A stretch of 64,000 nt of DNA, from NCBI GenBank assembly GCA_963756525.1, contig CAVWNR010000002.1, positions 286,956-350,955 of the forward strand, in the 5' to 3' direction. Below are positions 7,707-16,900 of the stretch, one piece after another; position 1 is the stretch's first letter; each line of letters starts with the position of its first letter. Below the pieces are notes generated by a model, which made no database searches, had not been told where the DNA came from, and worked only from the letters and a program-made list of their open reading frames with translations. The stretch comes from CAVWNR01 sp963756525. Its GTDB lineage: Bacteria > Actinomycetota > Actinomycetes > Mycobacteriales > Jatrophihabitantaceae. Both the position numbers and the translations under genes were made by a program.

Positions 7707-8908
7707 CGCGGCACGTCCTTCCACGGGATGTCCTTGTCCACCCGCGGCTCTGCGGGCAGGCCGAGCACCCGCTCGGCGACGATGTTGCGCAGGATCTCCG
7801 AGGTGCCGCCCTCGATCGAGTTGCCCTTCGCCCGCAGGTAGCGGTAACCGGGATCGCGACCGGCGAAGTCGACGCTCTCCGGACGGGTCATCGTCCATTC
7901 GTCGTACCGCAGGCCCTCGGCGCCGCGCAGCTCCAGCTCCAGGCCGGAGATCTCCTGGTTCAACCGCGCGTAGCTGAGCTTCATCGCCGACCCTTCCGGG
8001 CCCGGAGCGCCCGCCGCGAGCTTCTGCCGCAGCCGCTGCCCGGTGAGCCGGAACACCTCCGCCTCGACCCACAGCCGCAGCAGGCGCCGATGCACGTCGT
8101 GGGTGCGCAGCTGCGGCGATTCCCGCCAGGTGCGCGCCACGAGCCCGATCAGCCCGCTCTCGCGTGGCATCGCGGCCCCGCCGATCGCGACCCGCTCGTT
8201 CATCAGCGTCCCGGTGGCGACCCGCCATCCGTCGCCGACGGCGCCGAGCCGGTTGGCGTCGGGGATGCGGACGTCGGTGAAGAACACCTCGTTGAACTCG
8301 GCCTCTCCGGTGATCTGGCGCAGCGGCCGCACCTCGACGCCCGGGTCGTGCATGTCGCAGATGAAGTAGGTGAGGCCGACGTGCTTGGGGACGTCCGGAT
8401 CGGTGCGGGTAACCAGGATGCCGAAGTCGGCGGTGTGCGCAGTGGACGTCCACACCTTCTGCCCGTTCACGATCCACCCATCGCCGTCGGGGACGGCGCG
8501 GGTGGCCAGCCCCGCGAGGTCGGAACCAGCGCCGGGCTCACTGAACAGCTGGCACCACACCTGCTCGCCGGTCCACAGCGGACGGAGGAAGCGCTGCTTC
8601 TGCTCCTCGGTGCCGAACGTGAGGATGGTCGGGGCGGCCATGCCCAGGCCGATGCCGATGCGGCGCGGCTCGTTGTCCGGAGCGCTCGCAGCCGCCAGCA
8701 ACCCTTCGACGAACGGCTGCAGTGTGCGGGACAAGCCCAGCCCGCCCAGCCCGGGCGGGAAATGCACCCAGGCCAGGCCGGCGTCGAACCGCGCCCGCAA
8801 GAACGCCAGCCGTTCCGTCGACGCGGGCGGGTGCTCGGCGAGCAGCCGCTCCACCCGCACCCGCAACTCGTCCTGCTCGCTCATCTTCGCTTCGTAGGCG
8901 TCGCTCAT
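7703..8908 (-). CDS. Acyl-CoA dehydrogenase (middle fadE)
   Basis: 401 residues, full-length acyl-CoA dehydrogenase. Visible are the FAD/substrate segment CQLFSEPGAGSDLAGLATRA, the beta-domain VNGQKVWTSTAHTADFGILV and the C-terminal KGNSIEGGTSEILRNIVAERVLGLP. These oxidise acyl-CoA to trans-2-enoyl-CoA and pass electrons to ETF. Start and stop both overlap neighbours by four bases (ATGA at 8905-8908 and 7703-7706), so translation is coupled through three consecutive fadE genes. Adjacent different FadEs like this often assemble as alpha2beta2 heteromers in actinobacteria for bulky side chains (family knowledge). Confidence 0.9.
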   Translation of the reverse strand: MSDAYEAKMSEQDELRVRVERLLAEHPPASTERLAFLRARFDAGLAWVHFPPGLGGLGLSRTLQPFVEGLLAAASAPDNEPRRIGIGLGMAAPTILTFGTEEQKQRFLRPLWTGEQVWCQLFSEPGAGSDLAGLATRAVPDGDGWIVNGQKVWTSTAHTADFGILVTRTDPDVPKHVGLTYFICDMHDPGVEVRPLRQITGEAEFNEVFFTDVRIPDANRLGAVGDGWRVATGTLMNERVAIGGAAMPRESGLIGLVARTWRESPQLRTHDVHRRLLRLWVEAEVFRLTGQRLRQKLAAGAPGPEGSAMKLSYARLNQEISGLELELRGAEGLRYDEWTMTRPESVDFAGRDPGYRYLRAKGNSIEGGTSEILRNIVAERVLGLPAEPRVDKDIPWKDVPR

Positions 8909-10143
8909 CGGGCGGTCCCCTCCCGCCGCGCCCGCTGCCGCTTGAGCTCGGCGCGGGCCAGCGCGTTCTTGTGCACCTCGTCCGGGCCGTCGGCGAAGCG
9001 CAGCGTGCGGATGCCGGCGAACGCAGCGGCGAGCGGGAAGTCCTGGGAGAGCCCGCCCGCGCCGTGCACCTGAATCGCCTTGTCGAGGATCCACTCGACG
9101 GTGATCGGCGTGGCGATCTTGATGGCCTGGATCTCCGAGTGGGCCGCCTTGTTGCCCTTGGTGTCCATCAGCCAGGCAGCCTTGAGCACGAGCAGCCGCA
9201 GCTGCTCCACCCGCACCCGCGCCTCGGCGATCCAGTCGCGCACGACGCCCTGCTCGGCCAACGGCTTGCCGAACGCGACCCGCTCGTCGGCCCGCGCGCA
9301 CATCGCCTCGATGGCCCGCTCGGCGAGCCCGATCGAGCGCATGCAGTGATGAATCCGTCCCGGTCCGAGCCGCGCCTGCGCGATCGCGAACCCGTCGCCC
9401 TCCGCGCCGATGAGGTTGTCGGCCGGAACCCGGGCGTCGGTGAACAGCATCTCGGCGTGACCGCCGTGGTCGTGGTCGTCGTAGCCGAAGACCTGCATGC
9501 CGCGCCGGATATCGACACCGGGCGTGTCGCGCGGCACCAGGATCATCGACTGCTGGCGGTGCCGGTCGGCCGACGGGTCGGTCTTGCCCATCACGATGAA
9601 GATCTCCGCCTGCGGGTTCATCGCCCCGCTGATCCACCACTTGCGTCCGTTGATCAGGAAGTCGTCGCCGTCGCGTTCGATGCGGGTGGCGATGTTGGTC
9701 GCGTCGGAGGAGGCGACGTCCGGCTCGGTCATCGCGAACGACGAGCGGATCTCGGCGTTGAGCAGCGGCTCGAGCCAGCGCTTCTTCTGCTCGGGCGTGC
9801 CGAACAGCGCCAGCACCTCCATGTTGCCGGTGTCCGGCGCGGAGCAGTTCAGCGCGGGCGGCGCGAGGTGCGGGCTGCGGCCGGTGATCTCGGCCAGCGG
9901 CGCGTACTGCAGGTTGGTCAGGCCCGCGCCGTGCTCGCCGGGCAGGAACAGGTTCCACAGCCCGCGCGAGCGAGCTTGCTTGCGCAGCTCGGCCAGCACC
10001 GGCACGGTGCTCCAGGCCCAGCGGTTGTCCAGCGCGGCAAGCTGTTCGGCGAACACCGGCTCGGCCGGGCGGACGTGGCTGTCCATGAAGTCGAGCAGCT
10101 CGGCCTGCAACTGCTCGGTCTTGGCGTCGAAGGTGAAGTCCAT
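8905..10143 (-). CDS. Acyl-CoA dehydrogenase (ACAD10/11-like C-terminal domain as separate protein)
   Basis: 412 residues. The sequence AMTEPDVASSDATNIATRIERDG, NGRKWWISGAMNPQAEIFIVMG, QVHGAGGLSQDFPLAAAFAGIRTLRFADGPDEVHKNALA is typical of the ACAD10/ACAD11 branch of acyl-CoA dehydrogenases. In eukaryotes that branch is fused to an aminoglycoside-phosphotransferase domain; here the kinase is the separate gene immediately upstream (TGATG, one-base overlap). The pair probably acts together on an unusual, perhaps hydroxylated or branched, acyl-CoA (in ACAD10/11 the kinase phosphorylates a 4-hydroxyacyl-CoA). FAD-dependent, cytoplasmic. Confidence 0.9.
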   Translation of the reverse strand: MDFTFDAKTEQLQAELLDFMDSHVRPAEPVFAEQLAALDNRWAWSTVPVLAELRKQARSRGLWNLFLPGEHGAGLTNLQYAPLAEITGRSPHLAPPALNCSAPDTGNMEVLALFGTPEQKKRWLEPLLNAEIRSSFAMTEPDVASSDATNIATRIERDGDDFLINGRKWWISGAMNPQAEIFIVMGKTDPSADRHRQQSMILVPRDTPGVDIRRGMQVFGYDDHDHGGHAEMLFTDARVPADNLIGAEGDGFAIAQARLGPGRIHHCMRSIGLAERAIEAMCARADERVAFGKPLAEQGVVRDWIAEARVRVEQLRLLVLKAAWLMDTKGNKAAHSEIQAIKIATPITVEWILDKAIQVHGAGGLSQDFPLAAAFAGIRTLRFADGPDEVHKNALARAELKRQRARREGTAR

Positions 10144-11165
10144 CAGATGCGCTCCTTCAGGGCGGATAGGCCGGCGTCGGCGAGGGGTTCGACGAGCGCG
10201 CCGACGTGCTCGAAGCCTGCGCCGACGGTCTGGCCGTGGATGTGCCGGTAGTGAATTCCTTCGAGGATCACGGCGAGCTTGAAGCAGGCGAGGGCGATGT
10301 GGAAGCCGAGGTCGGACAGGTCCCGACCGGTGCGCTCGGCGTAGCGGGTGAGCAGCTCGTTCTCGCCGGGATAGCCGGGGGCGGCGCTGGCGTCTGCGAC
10401 GCCGGGACCGCCACCGAGGTCGCCGAGGCGCTGGTACACGACAAAGAGCCCCACGTCAGTGAGTGGATCGGCCAACGTCGCCATCTCCCAGTCGACGACG
10501 GCCGCGACCCGGTCGTCGCGGTCGACGAGCAGGTTGTCCAGCCGGTAGTCGCCGTGCACGACCGTGGCCGCGGCGCCGTCCGGCGGGTCGGCGGCGAGCC
10601 GGTCGGAAAGCTCGTCGATGCCGGCCAGCGAGCGGCTGCGCGAGGCGTCGAGCTGCTGCGTCCAGCGGCGCACCTGGCGCGCGAGAAAGCCGGCCGGACG
10701 GCCGAAATCGCCGAGGCCGACGGCCTGCGGGTCGACTTGGTGCAACGCGGCCAGGATGTCGACCATCCGGTGGGCGATGGCGCGGGTGCGGTCCGGGCCC
10801 AGGACGGCGAGCCGCTCGGCGCGCCGGTAGGCCGTGCCGTCGATGCGCTGCATCACGTAGAACGGCGCGCCGATCACCTCCGCGTCGGTGCATAGCGCGT
10901 ACGTCGCCGGCACCGGCACCGCCGTGCCGGAAAGCGCGGTGATCACCCGGTGCTCGCGGGCCATGTCGTGGGCGGTCGCGAGCACGTGCCCGAGCGGAGG
11001 CCGGCGCACCACCCAGCTGCGCGCCCCGTCGCTCACCTCGTAGGTGAGGTTCGACCGCCCGCCGGCGAGCAGTCGTCCCCGCAGCGGCCCGGTGACCTCG
11101 TCCGGGCAGGCGCGCTGGAACCACGCGGCGAACCGCGCCAGGTCGAGCCCGGGTAACTGCTCCAT
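10143..11165 (-). CDS. Phosphotransferase of the APH/ACAD10 N-terminal type
   Basis: 340 residues. A kinase-like fold: GRLLAGGRSNLTYEVSDG (nucleotide loop), WVVRRPPLGH with the ATP-binding Arg/Lys region, then VHGDYRLDNLLVDRDDRVAAVVDWEMATLADPLTD, the Brenner motif and DxD/E metal site. It belongs to the aminoglycoside-phosphotransferase-like family found with acyl-CoA dehydrogenases. By analogy with ACAD10/11 the likely substrate is a hydroxyacyl-CoA phosphorylated before elimination; antibiotic resistance is unlikely here. It is fifth in the fad operon, one base over the fadE start. Confidence 0.87.
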   Translation of the reverse strand: MEQLPGLDLARFAAWFQRACPDEVTGPLRGRLLAGGRSNLTYEVSDGARSWVVRRPPLGHVLATAHDMAREHRVITALSGTAVPVPATYALCTDAEVIGAPFYVMQRIDGTAYRRAERLAVLGPDRTRAIAHRMVDILAALHQVDPQAVGLGDFGRPAGFLARQVRRWTQQLDASRSRSLAGIDELSDRLAADPPDGAAATVVHGDYRLDNLLVDRDDRVAAVVDWEMATLADPLTDVGLFVVYQRLGDLGGGPGVADASAAPGYPGENELLTRYAERTGRDLSDLGFHIALACFKLAVILEGIHYRHIHGQTVGAGFEHVGALVEPLADAGLSALKERI

Positions 11166-11166
11166 T

Positions 11167-11619
11167 TCAGGGCACCAGCAGCGAGAGCGCCTCGGCGACG
11201 CAGCCCGGCTTGGCCGAGCCTTCCAGCTCGACGGTCACCCGCGCGGTGGTCTGCGCGCCGTTGGACGCCGGAGCGAGTGAGAGCAGCTCGACGCCGGCCC
11301 GCACCCGCGAGCCGACCGGCACCGGCGCCGGGAAGCGCACCTTGTTCAGCCCGTAGTTCACGCCCATCGATAGCCCCTCGACCCGGTACACCTGCCAGAC
11401 CAGCATCGGCAGCAGCGACAGGGTCAGGTAGCCGTGCGCGATCGTCCTGCCGAACGGTCCGGCCGCCGCGCGTTCCGGGTCGACGTGGATCCACTGGTGG
11501 TCGCCGGTGGCGTCGGCGAACAGGTTGACCTGCTGCTGGGTGATCGTGTGCCAGTCGCTGTATCCCAGATGGGTGCCGACCGTCTTCTCGAGCTCGGGAA
11601 GACCTTGGAAAACCTGCAT
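11167..11619 (-). CDS. MaoC-type (R)-enoyl-CoA hydratase
   Basis: 150 residues with a single hot-dog fold. The hydratase motif is intact: FADATGDHQWIHVDPERAAAGPFGRTIAHGYLTLSLLP, containing the catalytic Asp and His of the D-x4-H type site and the GPFGxTIAHGxL overhang. It hydrates trans-2-enoyl-CoA to (R)-3-hydroxyacyl-CoA, the product expected after the three dehydrogenases; such enzymes also feed PHA synthesis. It resembles mycobacterial Rv0130-type hydratases. I chose ATG 11619 because AAGGAGAG sits just before it; ATG 11634 would overlap the upstream stop and add five residues. Confidence 0.88.
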   Translation of the reverse strand: MQVFQGLPELEKTVGTHLGYSDWHTITQQQVNLFADATGDHQWIHVDPERAAAGPFGRTIAHGYLTLSLLPMLVWQVYRVEGLSMGVNYGLNKVRFPAPVPVGSRVRAGVELLSLAPASNGAQTTARVTVELEGSAKPGCVAEALSLLVP

Positions 11620-11634
11620 GATCTCTCCTTCCAT

Positions 11635-12288
11635 TCAGACGACGGCGGCGAGCTGCGGGATGTTCTCGGCGAGTGCGGACCGGGTCGTCGCGGCATCGGT
11701 GTGCAAGACGGTGCGCAGGGCCGCCCGGGCGGCACCCTCGAGGTTCGGCTCGGCGTCGTCGATTAAGACCACGTCGCCGGCGGGCACGCCGAGCCGGGAC
11801 ACCGTGAGCTGGTAGATCGCCGGCTCCGGCTTGCGCAGGCCGACCTCGGAGGAGATCACCACCGGGTCGAACAGCGCGTCGAGCCGGTCCCGCGGGTAGG
11901 TGTTGCCCCAGCTGTTCGACAGCAGCGCGACCTTCACGCCGGCGGCGCGCAGCTCCTCGGCGAGAGCGAACATCGCCGGATCGGGCCGCATCCCGGCGAA
12001 CAGCCGGCTGAGCACCCCGGCCGGGATGACCGCGACGCCGTCGTGGCGTCGCAGCCGGGCCGCCAGCACCCGCTCGAACTCGGCGACCGGCAGCGCCCCG
12101 GTCTCCAGCTGGTGGATCGGCGTGCCGTCCTCGGCGGTGCGGGAGAGCCACTCGCGCAACGTCGCGGAGAACGTGCGCGGGTCGATGCCGTCGCTTTCCA
12201 GCCAGGCCGCGATCGAGTCCCGCACCGGCGTGGTGAGCACGCCGCCGTAGTCGAACACGACCGCCTGAGCCGGCGTTACTGCGCTCAC
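11635..12288 (-). CDS. HAD-superfamily hydrolase
   Basis: 217 residues. HAD motifs: VVFDYGGVLT (nucleophile and acid; the DxD is DYG, so the second Asp is replaced as in epoxide-hydrolase N-terminal/haloacid-like members), LLSNSWG (motif II), GLRKPEPAIYQ (motif III Lys) and VLIDDAEPNLEGA (motif IV). This matches the HAD domain found in ACAD10 and epoxide-hydrolase type proteins. In eukaryotic ACAD10, HAD, kinase and dehydrogenase are one chain; here all three are separate genes of one operon, which supports a shared pathway. GTG start overlaps the upstream stop (GTGA). Confidence 0.83.
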   Translation of the reverse strand: MSAVTPAQAVVFDYGGVLTTPVRDSIAAWLESDGIDPRTFSATLREWLSRTAEDGTPIHQLETGALPVAEFERVLAARLRRHDGVAVIPAGVLSRLFAGMRPDPAMFALAEELRAAGVKVALLSNSWGNTYPRDRLDALFDPVVISSEVGLRKPEPAIYQLTVSRLGVPAGDVVLIDDAEPNLEGAARAALRTVLHTDAATTRSALAENIPQLAAVV

Positions 12289-13970
12289 CGGGCGCCGGCC
12301 AGCCGCTGCGCGCGCTCTACCAGATCGACCTTGCGGATCTTGCCGGTGGTGGTCATCGGAAAGTCGGTGACGATCTCCACGAGCGGCACCTTGTACGGCG
12401 CCATGTTCTGCTTCGCCCAGGCGTGCAACTGTTCCGCGGTCAGGTCGGACCCGGGCTGCAGGCTGACGAACGCCACCGGCAGCTGCCCCTTGCCGGCGTC
12501 CTCGGCCGCGACGACGGCGACGGTGCGCACGTCCGGATGGCGGGCGAGCAGCATCTCGACCTCGGCCGGGAACACGCTCATCCCCTTGACCTTGATCATG
12601 TCTTTGTCGCGGCCAAGGTAGGACAGGCAGCCGTCCTCGTCGAATCGGCCGTTGTCGCCGGTGTGCAGCCAGCCGTCCCGCAGCTGCGCCGTGGTGGCGT
12701 CCGGGTTGCGCCAGTAGCCGGTCATGACCGACGGGCTTCGGACGACGATCTCGCCGACCTCGCCCAGCGGCAGCGGCTCGCCGGTCTGCCATGACACCAC
12801 CGCGACGTCGGTGCCGGGCACCGGCACGCCGCAGAAGACCGGCTCGGCGAGCAAATCACGATCACCCTCGTCGAACCCGAACGGCGTCACGTCGAACGTG
12901 TTCGTCTCGGTCATGCCGTACGCGGCCTCGCGCAGCACCGAATGCGGACCCACCACGGCGGCCCAGCGGTGCCGGACGTCCGGGGTCAGCTTGCGGACGA
13001 ACGACACCGCCAGCGGGTGGGTCAGGCTCGCCAGGTCGAAATCGGCGACGCCGGGCTGGTCGAGCAGCTCGAGGTAGTTCTCCACCGTGCCGACCATGAT
13101 CGAGACACGGTGCCGCTGGATGAGCTCCAACGCCTGCCCCGCGTTCCAGCGCGGCATCAACACCGACGTGCCGCCGAGCACGAGCGGGTTGAGGATGCCG
13201 AGGTCTTCCCCGGCGATCCAGAAGATCGGGATGTAGCAGAGCGCCACCATGCCGCCGTCCGCCGCGGCGCCGATGGCGCCGGCGCTGCTGGCGGCGGTAT
13301 AGAGCATGTGCCGCTGGGTGTGCTCGCAGCCCTTCGGCAGTCCGGTCGTGCCGCCGGTGTAGTTCAACGCAGCCAGCGCGTCCAGGTCGGCCGGGCGCTC
13401 GCGCAGCGGCTGGTAGGCGCACGCCTGCGCCCATTCGGCGGTGCCGTCGGGCGCGTCCGCTGGGCCGCCGGCGGCGGCCAGCTCGGTGGCGGTGGTGACG
13501 AGGACGTGCCGCACCGGCGTCTCGGCGCGCACGGCGTCCAGCGTGGGCAGCAGCGCGTCGAGCGTGACGACGACCTCGGTGTCGCTGTCGGCCAGCTCGT
13601 GCGCGAGCTCGGCGGCCTGGAACATCGGGTTCACCGGGACGTGGACCGCGCCGAGCCGCAGCACGGCGAGCATCGCGACGACGAACTGCGGGCAGTTCGG
13701 CAGGTATACGCCGACCCGATCACCCGGCCGGACGCCGACCGAATCGAGCCAACCGGAGAGGCGAGCGGCCAGCTCGTCGAGCTCGGCGTAGCTCACCGTG
13801 CGCCCTTCGAAGACGATCGCGGCGCGATGCGGGTGCTGGCTCGCCCAGTGCGTGACGTGCGCCGGGATGGAGATCTCGCCCAGCGGGTAGACGACCTCGC
13901 GCGGCGTGCCGGCCGGGCGCACCTTCTCCTGCCGGGCCCGCACGTCGGTCAGGTACTCCTCCATCGTCAT
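12285..13970 (-). CDS. Acyl-CoA synthetase (AMP-forming, FadD family)
   Basis: 561 residues. ANL-superfamily ligase: NYTGGTTGLPKGCEHTQRHM (A3 phosphate loop), YGMTETNTFDVTPF (A5), GWLHTGDNGRFDEDGCLSYLGRDKDMIKVKG (A7-A8) and the A10 lysine in TTTGKIRKVDL. It activates a carboxylic acid to acyl-AMP and then acyl-CoA, the entry step for the operon. The specific acid is unknown. ATG at 13970 is preceded by GGAGG eight bases away and lies 13 bases after the carboxylase stop. Confidence 0.9.
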   Translation of the reverse strand: MTMEEYLTDVRARQEKVRPAGTPREVVYPLGEISIPAHVTHWASQHPHRAAIVFEGRTVSYAELDELAARLSGWLDSVGVRPGDRVGVYLPNCPQFVVAMLAVLRLGAVHVPVNPMFQAAELAHELADSDTEVVVTLDALLPTLDAVRAETPVRHVLVTTATELAAAGGPADAPDGTAEWAQACAYQPLRERPADLDALAALNYTGGTTGLPKGCEHTQRHMLYTAASSAGAIGAAADGGMVALCYIPIFWIAGEDLGILNPLVLGGTSVLMPRWNAGQALELIQRHRVSIMVGTVENYLELLDQPGVADFDLASLTHPLAVSFVRKLTPDVRHRWAAVVGPHSVLREAAYGMTETNTFDVTPFGFDEGDRDLLAEPVFCGVPVPGTDVAVVSWQTGEPLPLGEVGEIVVRSPSVMTGYWRNPDATTAQLRDGWLHTGDNGRFDEDGCLSYLGRDKDMIKVKGMSVFPAEVEMLLARHPDVRTVAVVAAEDAGKGQLPVAFVSLQPGSDLTAEQLHAWAKQNMAPYKVPLVEIVTDFPMTTTGKIRKVDLVERAQRLAGAR

Positions 13971-13983
13971 CAGGAGCCTCCGT

Positions 13984-16900
13984 TCACCAGGTGTCCACGA
14001 ATGCCCGCCGGGCCGGGCGGAGGGCGTCCGGCGGCGGCAGCACGCGGGTGATCAGCGCGCGGGTGTCCGCCGGGTCGATCACGTCGTCGAGCTCGAACAC
14101 CGTCGCGGCATTGACCGCCTTGCCCTTCGCGTACTGCGCGGCGAGCAGCTCTTCGAAGGCCTGCACGCGAGCCGCCGGATCGGCGATCGCCTCGAGCTCG
14201 CGCCGGTAGCCGAGCCGCACGGCGCCCTCCAGCCCCATCCCGCCCAGCTCGCCGCTCGGCCAGGCGACGGTGGCGGTCGGGTTCTTGAAGCTGCCGCCGA
14301 CCATGCCCTGCGCGCCGAGCCCGTACGCCTTCCGCAGCACGACCGCGACCACGGGCACGGACAGGTTGGCGCCGACGACGAACAGCCGGCTGAAGTGCCG
14401 CACCGTCGCGGTGCGCTCCGCGTCGGGGCCGACCATGAAGCCCGGCGTGTCGACCAGCGAGACGACCGGCAGGCCGTGCGCGTCGCACAGCTGCAGGAAG
14501 CGGGCCAGCTTGTCGGCGGCCGGTGTGTCGATGGCGCCGCCGAGGTGCAACGGGTTGTTCGCGACCAGGCCCATCGGCCGGCCTTCGACCCGGACGAGCG
14601 CGGTGAGCACACCGACCCCGAAGGACGGGCGTAGCTCCAGCACCGAATCGGTGTCGGCGACCAGCTCGACGGCGCGTCGCACGTCGTACGCGCGCACCCG
14701 GTTCTCCGGGACGACGTGGCGCAGCCGGCGCTGGTCGGCGCACTCCCAGCGGTCGCGACATCCCTGGAAGTACGACAGGTAGCGCCGCGCCACCGCGACC
14801 GCCTCCGCCTCGTCGGCGACGAGCACGTCGACCACGCCGTTGGGCACCTGGACCGACACCGGGCCGACCTCCTCCGGTGCATACCGGCCCAGGCCACCGC
14901 CCTCGATCATCGCCGGGCCGCCCATCCCGATCGTCGCGTCGCGGGTGGCGATGACGACGTCGCAGCAGCCGAGCAGCGCGGCGTTCCCGGCGAAGCAGCG
15001 GCCGGACGCGATCCCCACCGTCGGCACGCTGCCGCTGAGCCGGCCCATCGTGGCGAACGTCGGCACGTCCAGGCCGGATGCGGTGCTCGTGTCGGTGTCG
15101 CCGGGCCGCCCACCCCCGCCCTCGGCGAAGAGCACGACCGGCAGCCGTTGCCGCTCGGCCAGCTCGAGCATCCGGTCGGTCTTGCGGTGGTTCTGGTAGC
15201 CCTGCGTGCCGGCCAGCACGGTGTAGTCGTAGGAGAGCACGGCACACCGACCGCCGCCCACCGTCCCGATCCCGGTGACCATCCCGTCGCCCGGGGTGTT
15301 GACGATCAGGTCGTCAAGCGCGCGACGCCGCCGTTGGGCGGCGATCGCGAGCGCGCCGTACTCGACGAAGCTTCCGTCGTCGCAGAGGTCGGCGATGTTC
15401 TCGCGCGCGGTGCGCTGGCCGCTGCGGCGCCGCCGCGCGACCGCGTCCGGGCGTGCCTCGTCCAGGCCGACGCGGTGCCGCTCGATGACCTCGGCGAGGT
15501 CGCGACGGTCGGCGTCGAGGTCGACCTCGGCGCGCGCCGCGGCCGCGTCTTGCTGCGTCGAGTCGGGCACCAGCCGCACCAGGAGCGCGCCCTCGGCGAC
15601 GGTCTCCCCGACGCCGACGTGCACCTCGGCGACCGTGCCGCTCACCGACGCAGCCAGGACGTGCTCCATCTTCATCGACTCCAGCACCATCAGGCCGCTC
15701 CCGCGGTCGACGTGCGTGCCGGCCTCGACCGGCACCGCGACGACGGTGCCGGCGAACCGCGCGACAAGGGTGTCGGAGTCGGCGGCCGGCGCGGACGCGT
15801 CCTCCGGGAGCAGCTCGGCGAGGTGGTCGTCGATGAACGTGGTGGTGAACGACCCGTCGCGGAAGGACGGGTGCCGCAGGATCGCGCGCAGCAACGGGAT
15901 GTTCGTGCCGGGCCCGGCGATCCGGAATTCGGCGAGCGCGGCGTCGGCGCGGTCGGCGGCCGCGACCAAGCCTGCTGTGCCGCCGCGTGCTTGCCCGTGG
16001 GTGACGACTTTCGCCAGCAGCGAGTCGTAGTGCCCGGTGGCGACGAAGCCGGCGTGCCCGTGGGTGTCGACCCGGACGCCGGGGCCGGTCGGCACCTCGA
16101 ACACCTCGACGGTTCCGGTGGTCGCGCGCGCGACCCCATCCGCGTCGAGGTGCTCGAGGTTGACTCGCGACTGGACCGCGATGCCGCGCGGCTCGGGCAG
16201 CCGGTCCTGCGTCAGGCCGAGCTCGCCGAGCGTCCGGCCCGCGGCCAGCTCCAGCTGCGCCGCGACCAGGTCGATGCCGGTGACCGCCTCGGTGACGGTG
16301 TGCTCGACCTGCACGCGTGGGTTCGCCTCGAGGAAGTAGTAAGCCGCGCCGTCCAGCAGGAACTCGAACGTGCCCAGTCCGCGGTAGCCGACCGCGGCGG
16401 CCATCCGGCAGGCGGCGTCGAGTAGCGGACGCCGCCGGGCGAGCGGCAGGGTCGGGCAGGGCGCGATCTCGACGAGCTTCTGCTGCCGGCGTTGGACGCT
16501 GCACTCGCGGTCCCAGAGGTGGCTGACCGCCCCGGTGCCGTCGCCGATCACCTGCACCTCGACGTGCTTGGCGTCGAGAAGGAGCCGCTCGACGTACAGG
16601 TCGCCGTTGCCGAACGAGCGCGCCGCCTCCGAGCGGCACCGCTCGAAGGCCGCCGGGAGGTCGTCGAGCCGCCGCACCGCCCGCATGCCGCGCCCGCCGC
16701 CGCCGGCGGCGGCCTTCACCATCACCGCGCCGCCGGCGCCCAGCCCGCTGAGGAACGCTTGCGCCTCGGCCAGGGTGGTGCCCGGCCCCGTCGCGGGAAG
16801 CACGGGCACACCCTGCTGCTCGGCCAGCTCGCGAGCTCGGGGCTTGTCGCCGAACAGGGTCAGCGCCTCGGGCGCCGGGCCGACGAAGGTGAGCCCGTTC

